A DNA stretch of 7,431 nucleotides from Candidatus Woesearchaeota archaeon (GCA_016185955.1 JACPMQ010000049.1:1-7431); one strand, 5' to 3'. Positions 1 to 6,555 are shown, counted from the stretch's first letter. Translations and numbers: made by a program. The notes: generated by a model not told the origin, from the sequence alone.

Positions 1-2
1 AG

Positions 3-129
3 CCATTACAGTATAATTTGAAGGGTCATCGCAGTATAAGAGTTCCACCGTTTAGGATAATTTATAGACTAGAACAGGACAAGATTATTATAAACTGCTT
101 TGATTCATAGGAAAGATGTTTACAAATGA
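3..129 (+). pseudogene. C-terminal fragment of a RelE/ParE-family toxin, frameshifted near its end
   Basis: The reading frame from base 3 gives 35 residues ending in a stop at 108-110. It reads like the C-terminal half of a RelE/ParE ribonuclease or gyrase-inhibitor type toxin: LKGHRSIRV (about 18-44), then FRIIYRLEQDKIII (about 51-92). The family normally ends with a motif like HRKDVY. That motif is absent in this frame but present one base over: CAT AGG AAA GAT GTT TAC AAA TGA at 106-129 reads HRKDVYK-stop. A single extra base near 104-105 therefore separates the body from the conserved tail. The 5' part lies outside the window, so the start and any antitoxin partner cannot be seen. This is either a decayed toxin gene or a sequencing or assembly indel. 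Losing only the tail residues might also leave a weakened but expressed toxin. The family call rests on the motif pattern alone. Confidence 0.72.
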
Positions 130-133
130 TAAT

Positions 134-352
134 AAAAAGGCTCAGTAGAAATCCTAAAAGTCAAAAACTAAAGTGGCTGCTCTAGAGCCGCGCTACAGGC
201 AAAATGGCGCATCTTGATTGTTACTACAGCAAAAAACTATTTTACACACACACGCCATTTTGATAGCACAATTAACATTCTTCTGCCAGGCTACCGCCCC
301 TTATTTTGGAGCAGCCACTTATATTTGTTAAGGATTTCTACTGAGCCTTTTT
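134..352. repeat. Palindromic element E1, copy 1, with 22-bp terminal inverted repeats
   Basis: The ends 134-155 and 331-352 are perfect 22-bp inverted repeats. Inside lies a second perfect pair, 171-182 with 309-320 (AAGTGGCTGCTC / GAGCAGCCACTT), then GCTA 192-195 with TAGC 264-267, and CAAAATGGCG 200-209 with CGCCATTTTG 253-262. The apical loop is 210-252. Bases 171-348 recur at 3854-4030: the left arm matches at 48 of 49 bases and the right arm at 90 of 96, while the loop portion 220-252 is unrelated. The interior is GC-rich for this genome. No open frame or transposase is present, so it is either a MITE-like non-autonomous element or a structured RNA. It starts 4 bases after the shifted toxin stop and ends just before the gatD promoter. 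The T run at 348-353 could make it terminate transcription from the left. Confidence 0.85.
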
Positions 353-358
353 TCCGCA

Positions 359-371
359 ATATTTAAATAAA
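359..371 (+). promoter_or_regulatory. Archaeal TATA box for the gatD operon
   Basis: ATATTTAAATAA at about 360-371 is centred roughly 27 bases before the ATG at 393, the distance expected between an archaeal TATA box and the transcription start. No Shine-Dalgarno-like purine run precedes the ATG, whose upstream sequence is pyrimidine- and T-rich. A leaderless mRNA starting at or next to the start codon is therefore likely. The box lies immediately downstream of E1 copy 1. Confidence 0.65.
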
Positions 372-392
372 CTCGTTCTACCTCTATTTTTT

Positions 393-1694
393 ATGAAGTA
401 CAATAATGGCGATATTGTAAAGGTGCATACAAAAGAAGAGATTTATGAGGGAATTCTGATGCCAAGGCCTGAAATTTTTGATGAAAACTATAAAGTGATA
501 AAGCTTGACAACGGGTACAATATAGGCATTGAAAACAAAAAAATAACAAAAATTGAAGTTATTAAGAAATATGAAAAGAAAAAAGAAGAAGGGCACAGGA
601 TGAGCTATAAAAGCGGATTGCCCAAAATATCAATTTTGCATACAGGAGGGACAATAGCTTCCAGAGTGGATTACAGAAGCGGCGGTGTTGTTGCCGCATT
701 TTCTCCAGAAGAAATAGTCTCAATGTTTCCAGAGCTTGCGGAAATTGCCAATATAGATTCTGAACTAATTGCTAATATGTGGAGCGATGATTTGAGATTT
801 TCCCATTTTAAATTAATCGCTAAAGCAATTGAAAAAAAGGCAAAAGAAGGAATAGATGGCATTATCATAGGCATAGGAACTGACAATTTGGCAGTTGCTT
901 CTGCAGCATTAGCTTTTATCATACAACAAACGCCTATTCCAATAATATTTACAGGAGCGCAAAGAAGCTCTGACAGGGGAAGCTCTGACGCTGCTATGAA
1001 TTTAATCTGCGCTGCTGAATTTATAGCAAAAACAGATTTTGCAGGAGTTGCTGTTTGCATGCATGAAAATACTGACGACAAAACTTGCGCTATATTGCCA
1101 CCGGCTAAAACCAGGAAGCTGCATTCTTCCAGAAGAGATGCATTTAAGCCTGTGAATGACACTTTAATAGCTAGAGTAAATATAACCAGAGTAGATGGTA
1201 ACCCAAGAAAAATAGAATTTATCAAAGAAAGTTATGCTAAAAAAGACAAAAACAGAAAGCTCATAATAAATCCCAATATGGAAGAAAAGGTAGGCTTATT
1301 AAAAATTACAGTAAACATGTTTCCAAAACAGTTTGAATTCTTTAAAGGGTATAAAGGATTGGTTATAGAAGGGACTGGTTTAGGGCACACGCCAGGGCAT
1401 GCGCCAAATGAATTAGCAAACATACATAAAAAAATTTTTCCTGCAATAAAAAAGGTTATTGATTCTGGCTGCGTACTAGTAATGACAACTACATGCTTAT
1501 TTGGCAGAGTTGAAATGCAGGTTTATAGCAAAGGCAGAGACTTATTGAAACTGGGAATAATTCCTGGCGAAGACATGCTGCCTGAAACCGCTTTTGTTAA
1601 ACTGGCATGGCTATTGGGCAATTATAAAAAAGAGGAAGTTAAAGAATTAATAGGAAAAAACTTGAGAGGAGAAATCAGCGAAAGGGTTGTATAA
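393..1694 (+). CDS. gatD: Glu-tRNA(Gln) amidotransferase subunit D (GatD)
   Basis: A 433-residue L-asparaginase-like subunit of the archaeal GatDE amidotransferase. With GatE it turns misacylated Glu-tRNA(Gln) into Gln-tRNA(Gln), using ammonia released from asparagine or glutamine. Residues 1 to about 60 form the extra N-terminal domain (GDIVKVHT, YEGILMPRPE) that separates GatD from plain asparaginases. The asparaginase fold follows: HTGGTIAS 83-90 with the likely nucleophile T87, GTD 162-164 (T163, D164), GAQRSSDRGSSDAAMNL 188-204, and KLHSSRRDAF 242-251 with K242 as the expected catalytic lysine. The C-terminal lobe has CLFGRVEMQVYSKGRDLL and GEDMLPETA 392-400. All four expected catalytic residues are present. 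One oddity is that the usual HGTDT block reads IGTDN. The start is set by the N-terminal domain and the well-placed TATA box. It is the first gene of a four-gene operon. gatE is not in the window. Confidence 0.95.
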   Translation: MKYNNGDIVKVHTKEEIYEGILMPRPEIFDENYKVIKLDNGYNIGIENKKITKIEVIKKYEKKKEEGHRMSYKSGLPKISILHTGGTIASRVDYRSGGVVAAFSPEEIVSMFPELAEIANIDSELIANMWSDDLRFSHFKLIAKAIEKKAKEGIDGIIIGIGTDNLAVASAALAFIIQQTPIPIIFTGAQRSSDRGSSDAAMNLICAAEFIAKTDFAGVAVCMHENTDDKTCAILPPAKTRKLHSSRRDAFKPVNDTLIARVNITRVDGNPRKIEFIKESYAKKDKNRKLIINPNMEEKVGLLKITVNMFPKQFEFFKGYKGLVIEGTGLGHTPGHAPNELANIHKKIFPAIKKVIDSGCVLVMTTTCLFGRVEMQVYSKGRDLLKLGIIPGEDMLPETAFVKLAWLLGNYKKEEVKELIGKNLRGEISERVV

Positions 1695-1697
1695 AAA

Positions 1698-2168
1698 ATG
1701 AATGAAGAAGAGGTAAAACAGCTTGCGGAAACTTTGAAAAATCACGGATTGGCTGCATCAATGTATGAGGCAATGGAAAAAGCAAAAAGCATTCTAAGCA
1801 TTAACACTGCCAAAAAAGACAATAATAAGGAATCAGAAAGCATTTTAGACAAAGATGTGCCTTTAAATGAATTGATGAAGCAGGCAGGAATCAATCCAGA
1901 AGAAGTGGAAGCAGAAGAGCAGGAAAAAATCGAAAATGTAAATATCGAAGCTATGTCGCTGAAAAGAAAAATTCAGCAGGCTGAAAATGAGCCACAAAAG
2001 GCAGAGCATATACAGGAAGAAATTGAAAAAGTTAAGGAAGAATTAAGCCAAATAGAAGATAATAAACAGGAGCAACATGAAGAAAACAAAAATGAAGCTG
2101 AGCGAAATGAAGCATCAAAGGAAAAAAAATTTGATTTGACAAAAATATTTGGCTTTAGGAAAAAATAG
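1698..2168 (+). CDS. Unknown charged coiled-coil protein in the gatD operon
   Basis: A 156-residue protein with no family I can name. It starts 3 bases after the gatD stop, so it is almost certainly cotranscribed and perhaps translationally coupled. Residues 1-35 look like a small helical module (LAETLKNHGLAASMYEAMEKAKSIL). A second short ordered stretch, PLNELMKQAGINPEEVE, lies at about 55-71. Residues 72-145 are dominated by Glu, Lys and Gln, with heptad-like spacing that suggests a long helix or coiled coil. The end (FDLTKIFGFRKK) is an amphipathic basic tail that could contact RNA, membrane or a partner. There is no signal peptide, membrane segment or cysteine, so it is probably cytoplasmic. 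Tight linkage to gatD is the only functional hint. Confidence 0.8.
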   Translation: MNEEEVKQLAETLKNHGLAASMYEAMEKAKSILSINTAKKDNNKESESILDKDVPLNELMKQAGINPEEVEAEEQEKIENVNIEAMSLKRKIQQAENEPQKAEHIQEEIEKVKEELSQIEDNKQEQHEENKNEAERNEASKEKKFDLTKIFGFRKK

Positions 2169-2199
2169 CGACTAAACAAAAAAATTAATTTCTTTAAAT

Positions 2200-3069
2200 A
2201 TGAAAACTCCAATTACCATAATCACAGGCTATTTAGGGGCTGGAAAAACAACTTTGTTGAAGAATATAATTGATAATTCGAGCAGAAAAATAGCTGTGGT
2301 AATGAACGAGTTTGGTGAAATTAATATTGATGGAAACACAATAAAGGGAAAAAACATAGATATGGTAGAGCTGCAAAATGGATGTGTATGCTGCTCATTA
2401 ACAGGTGAATTTGAGATTGCAATAAAGGAGCTAATTGAAAAAGCAAAGCCCGATGCCATAATTGTAGAAACTACAGGAGTTGCTGAGCCTGATGCAGTTG
2501 TAATTGATATACAAGATAATTTACCAGAAGTAAGATTGGATGCAGTAATAACTATAGCGGATGCTGACGCGATATTAAAATTCCCAACAATAGGAAACAC
2601 AGGAAAAATGCAGCTGGAGATGGCTGACATAATCCTTTTGAATAAAACTGATTTGATAAGCGAGCAGGAAATAGCTAAAGCAGAGGAAAAGGTTAAAGCT
2701 ATTAAAAGTTCAGCTATTATTTTCAGAACAGTAAAATGCAAAATAATCAATGATTACCTTTTTGGGATAGAAACAAAAAAAGCTGCAAAGGAGCATCATC
2801 ACCATAAGATAAAGGAAAACTGCTTTTATTATAAAAGCGATAAAATTATTGACGGGAAAAAATTTGCGGATTTTGTAAGCTCAATGCCTAAAAATATTTA
2901 CCGCGCAAAGGGATTTATCAGGCTTAACAACGGAAGCTTTTTGTTTAACTATGTTGCCGGAAGATATGACTTTGAGAAATTTGATGCAGAAAAAACCGAG
3001 CTGGTTTTTATAGGGGAAAATGCAGATAAGGTTAAAGACAGCATAATAAAAAAATTAAAAAGTTTGTAA
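2200..3069 (+). CDS. CobW-family G3E GTPase, probable metallochaperone
   Basis: A 289-residue P-loop GTPase of the G3E group (CobW/HypB/UreG), most like the CobW/ZNG branch that loads metals, often zinc, into client proteins. In order: Walker A GYLGAGKTT 10-18, NEFGE 36-40, the metal-binding CxCC motif CVCC 62-65, the Walker B/switch block ETTGVAEP 90-97, and the guanine-specificity motif NKTD 148-151. A histidine run HHHH 199-202 in the linker is a typical extra metal-binding site. A compact CobW C-terminal domain occupies about 205-289 (RAKGFIRL at 235-242). It is near the short end for the family. It lies 31 bases after the unknown gene and 8 bases before archease, in the same operon. No Shine-Dalgarno is evident; a TTTAAATA tract directly before the ATG is too close to act as a TATA box. 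The client metal and protein cannot be read from sequence. Confidence 0.9.
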   Translation: MKTPITIITGYLGAGKTTLLKNIIDNSSRKIAVVMNEFGEINIDGNTIKGKNIDMVELQNGCVCCSLTGEFEIAIKELIEKAKPDAIIVETTGVAEPDAVVIDIQDNLPEVRLDAVITIADADAILKFPTIGNTGKMQLEMADIILLNKTDLISEQEIAKAEEKVKAIKSSAIIFRTVKCKIINDYLFGIETKKAAKEHHHHKIKENCFYYKSDKIIDGKKFADFVSSMPKNIYRAKGFIRLNNGSFLFNYVAGRYDFEKFDAEKTELVFIGENADKVKDSIIKKLKSL

Positions 3070-3077
3070 TTATAAAA

Positions 3078-3527
3078 ATGCCATACAAATTTTTGGAAGG
3101 GTTTACAACAGCTGATGTTGCTTTTGAAGCTAGAGGGAAAAATCTTAATGAGCTTTTTGAAAGCGCCGCGCTTGCCTTATTCAGCATTATGGCAGCTCCT
3201 AAAAAGGTTAAATGCGCTACAAGCAAAAAATTCAGCATTGAGAAAAAAACGCTTGAGGAATTAATGTACAGCTTTCTGGAAGAAATAATCTTTCTTAAGG
3301 ATTCTGAAGCATTAGTTTTTAATTCCTGCAAGGTTAATATATCCCAAGATATACAAGACACACAAGACAGCAAATCCTCATTTAAGCTAAATTCAATCTT
3401 GTATGGGGATAAAATAGACTATAAAAAGCAGGAATTAAGAGTGGATGCTAAGGCAATCACCATGCACAGATTTGAGGTAAAAAAAGAAAAAAATGGATAT
3501 GTAGCAAGGGTTGTTGTGGATATATAA
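3078..3527 (+). CDS. Archease, RtcB RNA-ligase activator
   Basis: A 149-residue archease. The family helps the tRNA-splicing and RNA-repair ligase RtcB, promoting its guanylylation and turnover and broadening nucleotide use. The N-terminus shows the family pattern FxxxTTADVAFEARGKNLNELFESAA (about 9-31), with D13 as the expected metal-binding or active residue. The middle helix has LEELMYSFLEEIIFL (59-73). The signature AKAITMH (124-130) carries the conserved lysine K125, and the protein ends in VVVDI with D148, the conserved C-terminal acid. The first position of the frequent HTAD motif is Thr here; I recall other archaeal members also lacking His, so I do not read this as loss of function. 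A short repetitive Asp/Gln/Ser stretch, about 90-101, replaces a loop. It is the last gene of the operon. rtcB is not in the window. Confidence 0.92.
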   Translation: MPYKFLEGFTTADVAFEARGKNLNELFESAALALFSIMAAPKKVKCATSKKFSIEKKTLEELMYSFLEEIIFLKDSEALVFNSCKVNISQDIQDTQDSKSSFKLNSILYGDKIDYKKQELRVDAKAITMHRFEVKKEKNGYVARVVVDI

Positions 3528-3529
3528 CA

Positions 3530-3572
3530 CAAAACACCAAAAAATCTGCAAGGCAGATTTTTTGGTGTTTTG
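3530..3572. terminator. 20-bp perfect hairpin after archease (repeat family H, copy 1)
   Basis: 3530-3549 and 3553-3572 are perfectly complementary around the 3-base loop AAG. The arm begins CAAAACACC and ends ATCTGC. The hairpin starts 3 bases after the archease stop and carries a T6 run in its 3' arm, so it could end the operon transcript, although no strong T tract follows the stem. A second copy at 6754-6796 sits in front of a gene rather than behind one, so a dispersed repeat is at least as likely as a dedicated terminator. Confidence 0.6.
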
Positions 3573-3655
3573 ACGGTGCAATTTTGTAACTGCTAACACC
3601 ACTTTGTCCAAAAAGAGGGTTTTTGCGATGCTTGAAAAGCATTAGAGTTTTTGCA

Positions 3656-3780
3656 AAATTCGGTGCTTGTGCGCAATTGCCAATTCAGAAATCTCCAAAG
3701 GAGTGTGATAAGCGACCTGAGCAATGCCGCAGCATTGCGAGGTTGAGAGGAATATAAGGCTCCGCACAAGCACCGAATTT
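3656..3780 (+). repeat. R2 palindromic repeat core, copy A
   Basis: Ends 3656-3673 and 3763-3780 are an 18-bp perfect inverted repeat (AAATTCGGTGCTTGTGCG and complement). The centre has the hairpin GCAATGC-CGCA-GCATTGC at 3721-3738, extended by ACCT 3715-3718 pairing with AGGT 3740-3743. The core matches the reverse complement of 7292-7403; 37 consecutive bases (3704-3740) are identical to the complement of 7325-7361. No protein is encoded. Confidence 0.85.
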
Positions 3781-3853
3781 ACACTTAGTAGATGCCTGCT
3801 TCTCGGACAAATCTATATTGTCAGATACCTTTTTTAGTGACTGCTAACAATAT

Positions 3854-4030
3854 AAGTGGCTGCTCCAGAGCCGCGCTACAGGCAAAATGGCGCATCTTGA
3901 TTCTTTTTTATAATAAAAATATCTTATGGATACACGCCATTTTGATAGCACAATTAACATTCTTCTTCCCGCCCACCGCACCTTATTTTGAAGCAGCCAC
4001 TTATATTTGTTAAGGATTTCTACTGAGCCT
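3854..4030. repeat. Palindromic element E1, copy 2
   Basis: Same architecture and orientation as 171-348: outer stem AAGTGGCTGCT 3854-3864 with 3992-4002, inner GCTA 3875-3878 with TAGC 3946-3949, and CAAAATGGCG 3883-3892 with CGCCATTTTG 3935-3944. The apical segment 3903-3934 (32 bases) shares length but not sequence with the 33-base segment of copy 1. Here the outer stem extends outward, 3845-3853 pairing with 4003-4012 with one bulge. The left 22-bp terminal repeat of copy 1 is missing, while its right counterpart is partly kept (ending at 4030), directly joined to an R2 end. Confidence 0.85.
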
Positions 4031-4093
4031 GAATTGGCAAATACGCACAAGCATTTAATTCGCAAAAACCTTTTATGTGGTGTTAGCAGTTAC
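4029..4093. repeat. R2 right-end fragment, copy B
   Basis: CTGAATTGGCAAAT at 4029-4042, then CGCACAAGCA, TTAATTCGCAAAAACC and TTTTATG, follow 7377-7425 almost base for base, apart from a few substitutions and one missing base. The fragment lacks the R2 hairpin core. It ends in the inverted copy of GTAACTGCTAACACCAC and stops 7 bases before the cdc48 stop codon. Confidence 0.8.
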
Positions 4094-4100
4094 GCAATTT

Positions 4101-6527
4101 TTACCCCAAATAAGCGGGCTTTTCCTTTTGAACTTCTTTTGCCCTTGCAGAACTCAGGCTGTTTTTCATTTCCTCATAAACCTTTTCTATTTCGCTATCA
4201 ACTGAAGGAGTCACTTTTTGCAGGGCTTTTTTGAAATGCTCCATACTAACTTCCTTGCAATCCTTGTTTTCCCTCAAGGCAAAAATTGCAGCTTCTCTGC
4301 AAACTGCTTCCATATCTGAGCCAACATAGCCTTCTGTTTGTTTAGCCAGCTCGGTTAAAAACTCAATTCTTTTGCCTTCATCTTCACTGCTCTCCTTAAT
4401 CAACTTATCTGAGCTTTCATCAGAAGCTTGAGCATAAGATGCTTTGCCTCTTGCATTGTTATTTTTTTTATTTTGTTTTAATGGCTTGCTAACACTTGTG
4501 CTGTTGGCATCATATTTAAGAGGTATTCCTCTGGTATGCACCTTGAGTATTTCCAGCCTTGTTTTTTCATCAGGGATTGTTGTCAATATTATTCTGTCAA
4601 ATCTTCCAGGCCTTAATAGTGCTGTATCAATTATGTCTGGCCTGTTTGTGGCTGCTATAATAACCACATCATTCATTTCCTCCAAGCCGTCAATTTCAGT
4701 GAGCATTTGATTCACAACACGCTCTGTGACATGATCGCTTGAGCTTAAGCCTCTTTTAGGGGCTAAGCTGTCTATCTCATCAAAAAATATTATGCATGGG
4801 CTTACCTGCCTTGCTTTTTTGAATACTTCTCTAACAGCTTTTTCTGATTCCCCGACCCATTTTGATAAAAGCTCAGGACCTTTAACCAAAATAAAATTTG
4901 CCTCGCTTTCATTGGCTACTGCCTTTGCCAATAATGTTTTGCCTGTTCCAGGAGCGCCATAAAGCAAGATTCCCTTTGGAGGCTTGACTCCCAACCTTTT
5001 GAAGGATTCAGGATATTTTAAGGGCCACTCTACCGCTTCTATTAATTCCTGCTTGACATCATCTAAGCCGCCAATATCAAGCCATTTGACATTTGGAATT
5101 TCAACCAAAACTTCCCTTAATGCTGAGGGCCTTACAACCTTTAAAGCCTCTTTAAAGTCTTTCTGAGTTATCCTTAACTTTTCCAGCAGCTCTTTTGAAA
5201 TTGGCTCTTCTTCCTGCAGTTTTAAGTCTGGAAATATCCTTCTTAAAACAATCATGGCTGCTTCCTTTGCCAAAGAAGCTAAATCTGCGCCTACAAATCC
5301 ATGAGTGATAGTGGCTAATTCCTTTAAGTTGACATTTTTTGCAAGAGGCATGTTTCTTGTATGTATTTTTAGAATGTTCAATCTTCCTTCCTTGCTAGGA
5401 ACGCCTATTTCAATTTCTCTGTCAAACCTTCCAGGCCTTCTCAATGCAGGATCAAGAATATTAGGCACATTTGTCGCGGCTATAACCACAACTTTGCCTC
5501 TGCTCTTTAAGCCGTCCATCAGCGCAAGAAGCTGCGCAACAACTCTTCTTTCAACCTCACCGCGTATCTCTTCTCTTTTGCTTGCAATTGCATCTATCTC
5601 ATCAATAAAAACAATGCTTGGGGCATTTTTTTGCGCTTCTTCAAATTTTTTTCTTAAGTTTTCCTCCGACTGCCCATAATATTTTGACATTATTTCAGGA
5701 CCATTTATCAGTATAAAATGAGAATTTGTTTCATTGGCTACTGCCTTTGCCAATAGTGTTTTGCCTGTTCCCGGAGGACCATGAAGCAAAACTCCTTTTG
5801 GGGCTTCTATGCCAAGCCTTTCAAAAATCTCCGGATGCTTTAACGGAAGCTCTACCATTTCCCTTACTTTTTTTACTTCCTCGTCTAAGCCGCCAACATC
5901 CTCATAAGTAACTTCAGGAACTAATTCTTCTTTGACTTCTACAGCTTCAGGATTAAATACAACTTCTGTTTGCTCAGTAATGAATACGTGCTGTTTTGGG
6001 CTGACATCAACAACTATAAATTTTATGTCGCCAAAGCCGAAGCCCATTATGCTTTCATCAAGAATGTTGAAAACATCTTCATCAAAGAATGGGTTTCCTG
6101 CTATTGTGGATCTTCTCCTTCTTTGCCCGCCTAAAGAAACTATGTCTCCTTTTGTTACAGCCCTTCCAAGAAGCCCTTGCCTGAATATCTCTGGAGAAGC
6201 TTTTATTATAATGCCCTTTCTTGCAGGAGCTATTATAACCTTTTTGCCTTCTTTGACATTTGCTTTTCTTACGCTTATGATTTCCCCAATGCCTGTTTTT
6301 GAATTTTTTCTTATTATGCCGTCCATTCTTATTATGTTAAGCCCTATATCACCTGGATAAGCCCTGTCTGCTATTGCAACTGTTTTTCTTTCACCTTCCA
6401 ATTCCACTATATCACCGGGCCTTGAACTTATTTCATTCAAAAAACTGGAATCTATCCTAACTATGCCTTTATTCACATCATCTTGTATTGCTTCCGCAAC
6501 CTTTAGCTTAAGCTCTTTTTCGCTCAT
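4101..6527 (-). CDS. cdc48: Cdc48/VAT-type AAA+ ATPase with two ATPase rings
   Basis: An 808-residue archaeal Cdc48 (p97/VAT), a cytoplasmic hexameric unfoldase that threads substrates for refolding or proteasomal degradation. Residues 1 to about 190 are the N domain (double-psi barrel plus second lobe). D1 has Walker A GPPGTGKT 250-257, Walker B IVFIDEID 305-312, sensor AATN 350-353 and RRPGRFDR 363-370. D2 has GAPGTGKT 524-531, IIFFDEID 579-586, AATNRPD 625-631 and RPGRFDR 639-645. Both rings look catalytically intact. About 45-50 extra, polar, low-complexity residues (about 672-720) interrupt D2 between GIPL and the lid helix ELAKQTEGYVGSD. The protein ends AYLG. I chose ATG at 6527 over a GTG at 6599 because the family begins MSEKELKLKV-like, and because the extra 24 codons run across a strong TATA box. 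Convergent with archease, divergent from the DoxX gene. Confidence 0.95.
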   Translation of the reverse strand: MSEKELKLKVAEAIQDDVNKGIVRIDSSFLNEISSRPGDIVELEGERKTVAIADRAYPGDIGLNIIRMDGIIRKNSKTGIGEIISVRKANVKEGKKVIIAPARKGIIIKASPEIFRQGLLGRAVTKGDIVSLGGQRRRRSTIAGNPFFDEDVFNILDESIMGFGFGDIKFIVVDVSPKQHVFITEQTEVVFNPEAVEVKEELVPEVTYEDVGGLDEEVKKVREMVELPLKHPEIFERLGIEAPKGVLLHGPPGTGKTLLAKAVANETNSHFILINGPEIMSKYYGQSEENLRKKFEEAQKNAPSIVFIDEIDAIASKREEIRGEVERRVVAQLLALMDGLKSRGKVVVIAATNVPNILDPALRRPGRFDREIEIGVPSKEGRLNILKIHTRNMPLAKNVNLKELATITHGFVGADLASLAKEAAMIVLRRIFPDLKLQEEEPISKELLEKLRITQKDFKEALKVVRPSALREVLVEIPNVKWLDIGGLDDVKQELIEAVEWPLKYPESFKRLGVKPPKGILLYGAPGTGKTLLAKAVANESEANFILVKGPELLSKWVGESEKAVREVFKKARQVSPCIIFFDEIDSLAPKRGLSSSDHVTERVVNQMLTEIDGLEEMNDVVIIAATNRPDIIDTALLRPGRFDRIILTTIPDEKTRLEILKVHTRGIPLKYDANSTSVSKPLKQNKKNNNARGKASYAQASDESSDKLIKESSEDEGKRIEFLTELAKQTEGYVGSDMEAVCREAAIFALRENKDCKEVSMEHFKKALQKVTPSVDSEIEKVYEEMKNSLSSARAKEVQKEKPAYLG

Positions 6528-6555
6528 TTTTGCAAGAAATCGTAATGTTATTTGT

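Larger units (their letters stand above)
3586..4093. repeat. Composite palindromic repeat region between convergent genes
   Basis: The stretch 3573-4100 between archease and cdc48 holds no credible gene. It is bounded by a 17-bp perfect inverted repeat, GTAACTGCTAACACCAC at 3586-3602 and its complement at 4077-4093. Inside, GGTTTTTGCGA (about 3618-3628) pairs with the complement near 4060-4070. In order it contains a small hairpin ATGCTT-GAA-AAGCAT (3628-3642) flanked by direct repeats GTTTTTGC (3619-3626, 3647-3654), an R2 core (3656-3780), about 60 bases of unmatched sequence (3781-3839), the motif ACTGCTAACA (3840-3849), E1 copy 2 (3854-4030) and an R2 right end (4029-4093). The arrangement looks like an R2-type element interrupted by E1. 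Confidence 0.72.

Noticed and set aside
9..39. Direct repeat CAGTATAA at 9-16 and 32-39
   Set aside because: It lies within the toxin reading frame, is only 8 bases long and has no other support.
671..1225. Long minus-strand open frame of 184 codons inside gatD
   Set aside because: It lies opposite a gene with clear family motifs, has no recognisable domain, and is typical of shadow frames in AT-rich coding DNA.
3704..3743. C/D-box guide RNA in the R2 core (GTGATAA followed by CTGA)
   Set aside because: The boxes are only a few bases apart, leaving no room for a guide, and the region is better explained by the GCAATGC hairpin.
3586..4093. E1/R2 palindromes as integron attC sites, given a toxin gene next to one copy
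   Set aside because: No GTTRRRY/RYYYAAC core pair fits at the element ends (GTTAAGG and TGCTAAC both fail), and no integrase is in the window.
134..4093. CRISPR array
   Set aside because: The repeats are long, palindromic, few and not regularly spaced, and no Cas genes are present.
3792..4234. Overlapping plus- and minus-strand frames of about 73-75 codons across E1 copy 2 and the cdc48 3' end
   Set aside because: The frames run through palindromic repeat sequence or oppose cdc48, lack promoters or ribosome sites and resemble no family.
4487..4501. TGCTAACAC followed by TTGTGC inside the cdc48 insert as an R2-derived fragment
   Set aside because: The match to the R2 edge motif is only nine bases, with no matching flanks; chance is sufficient.
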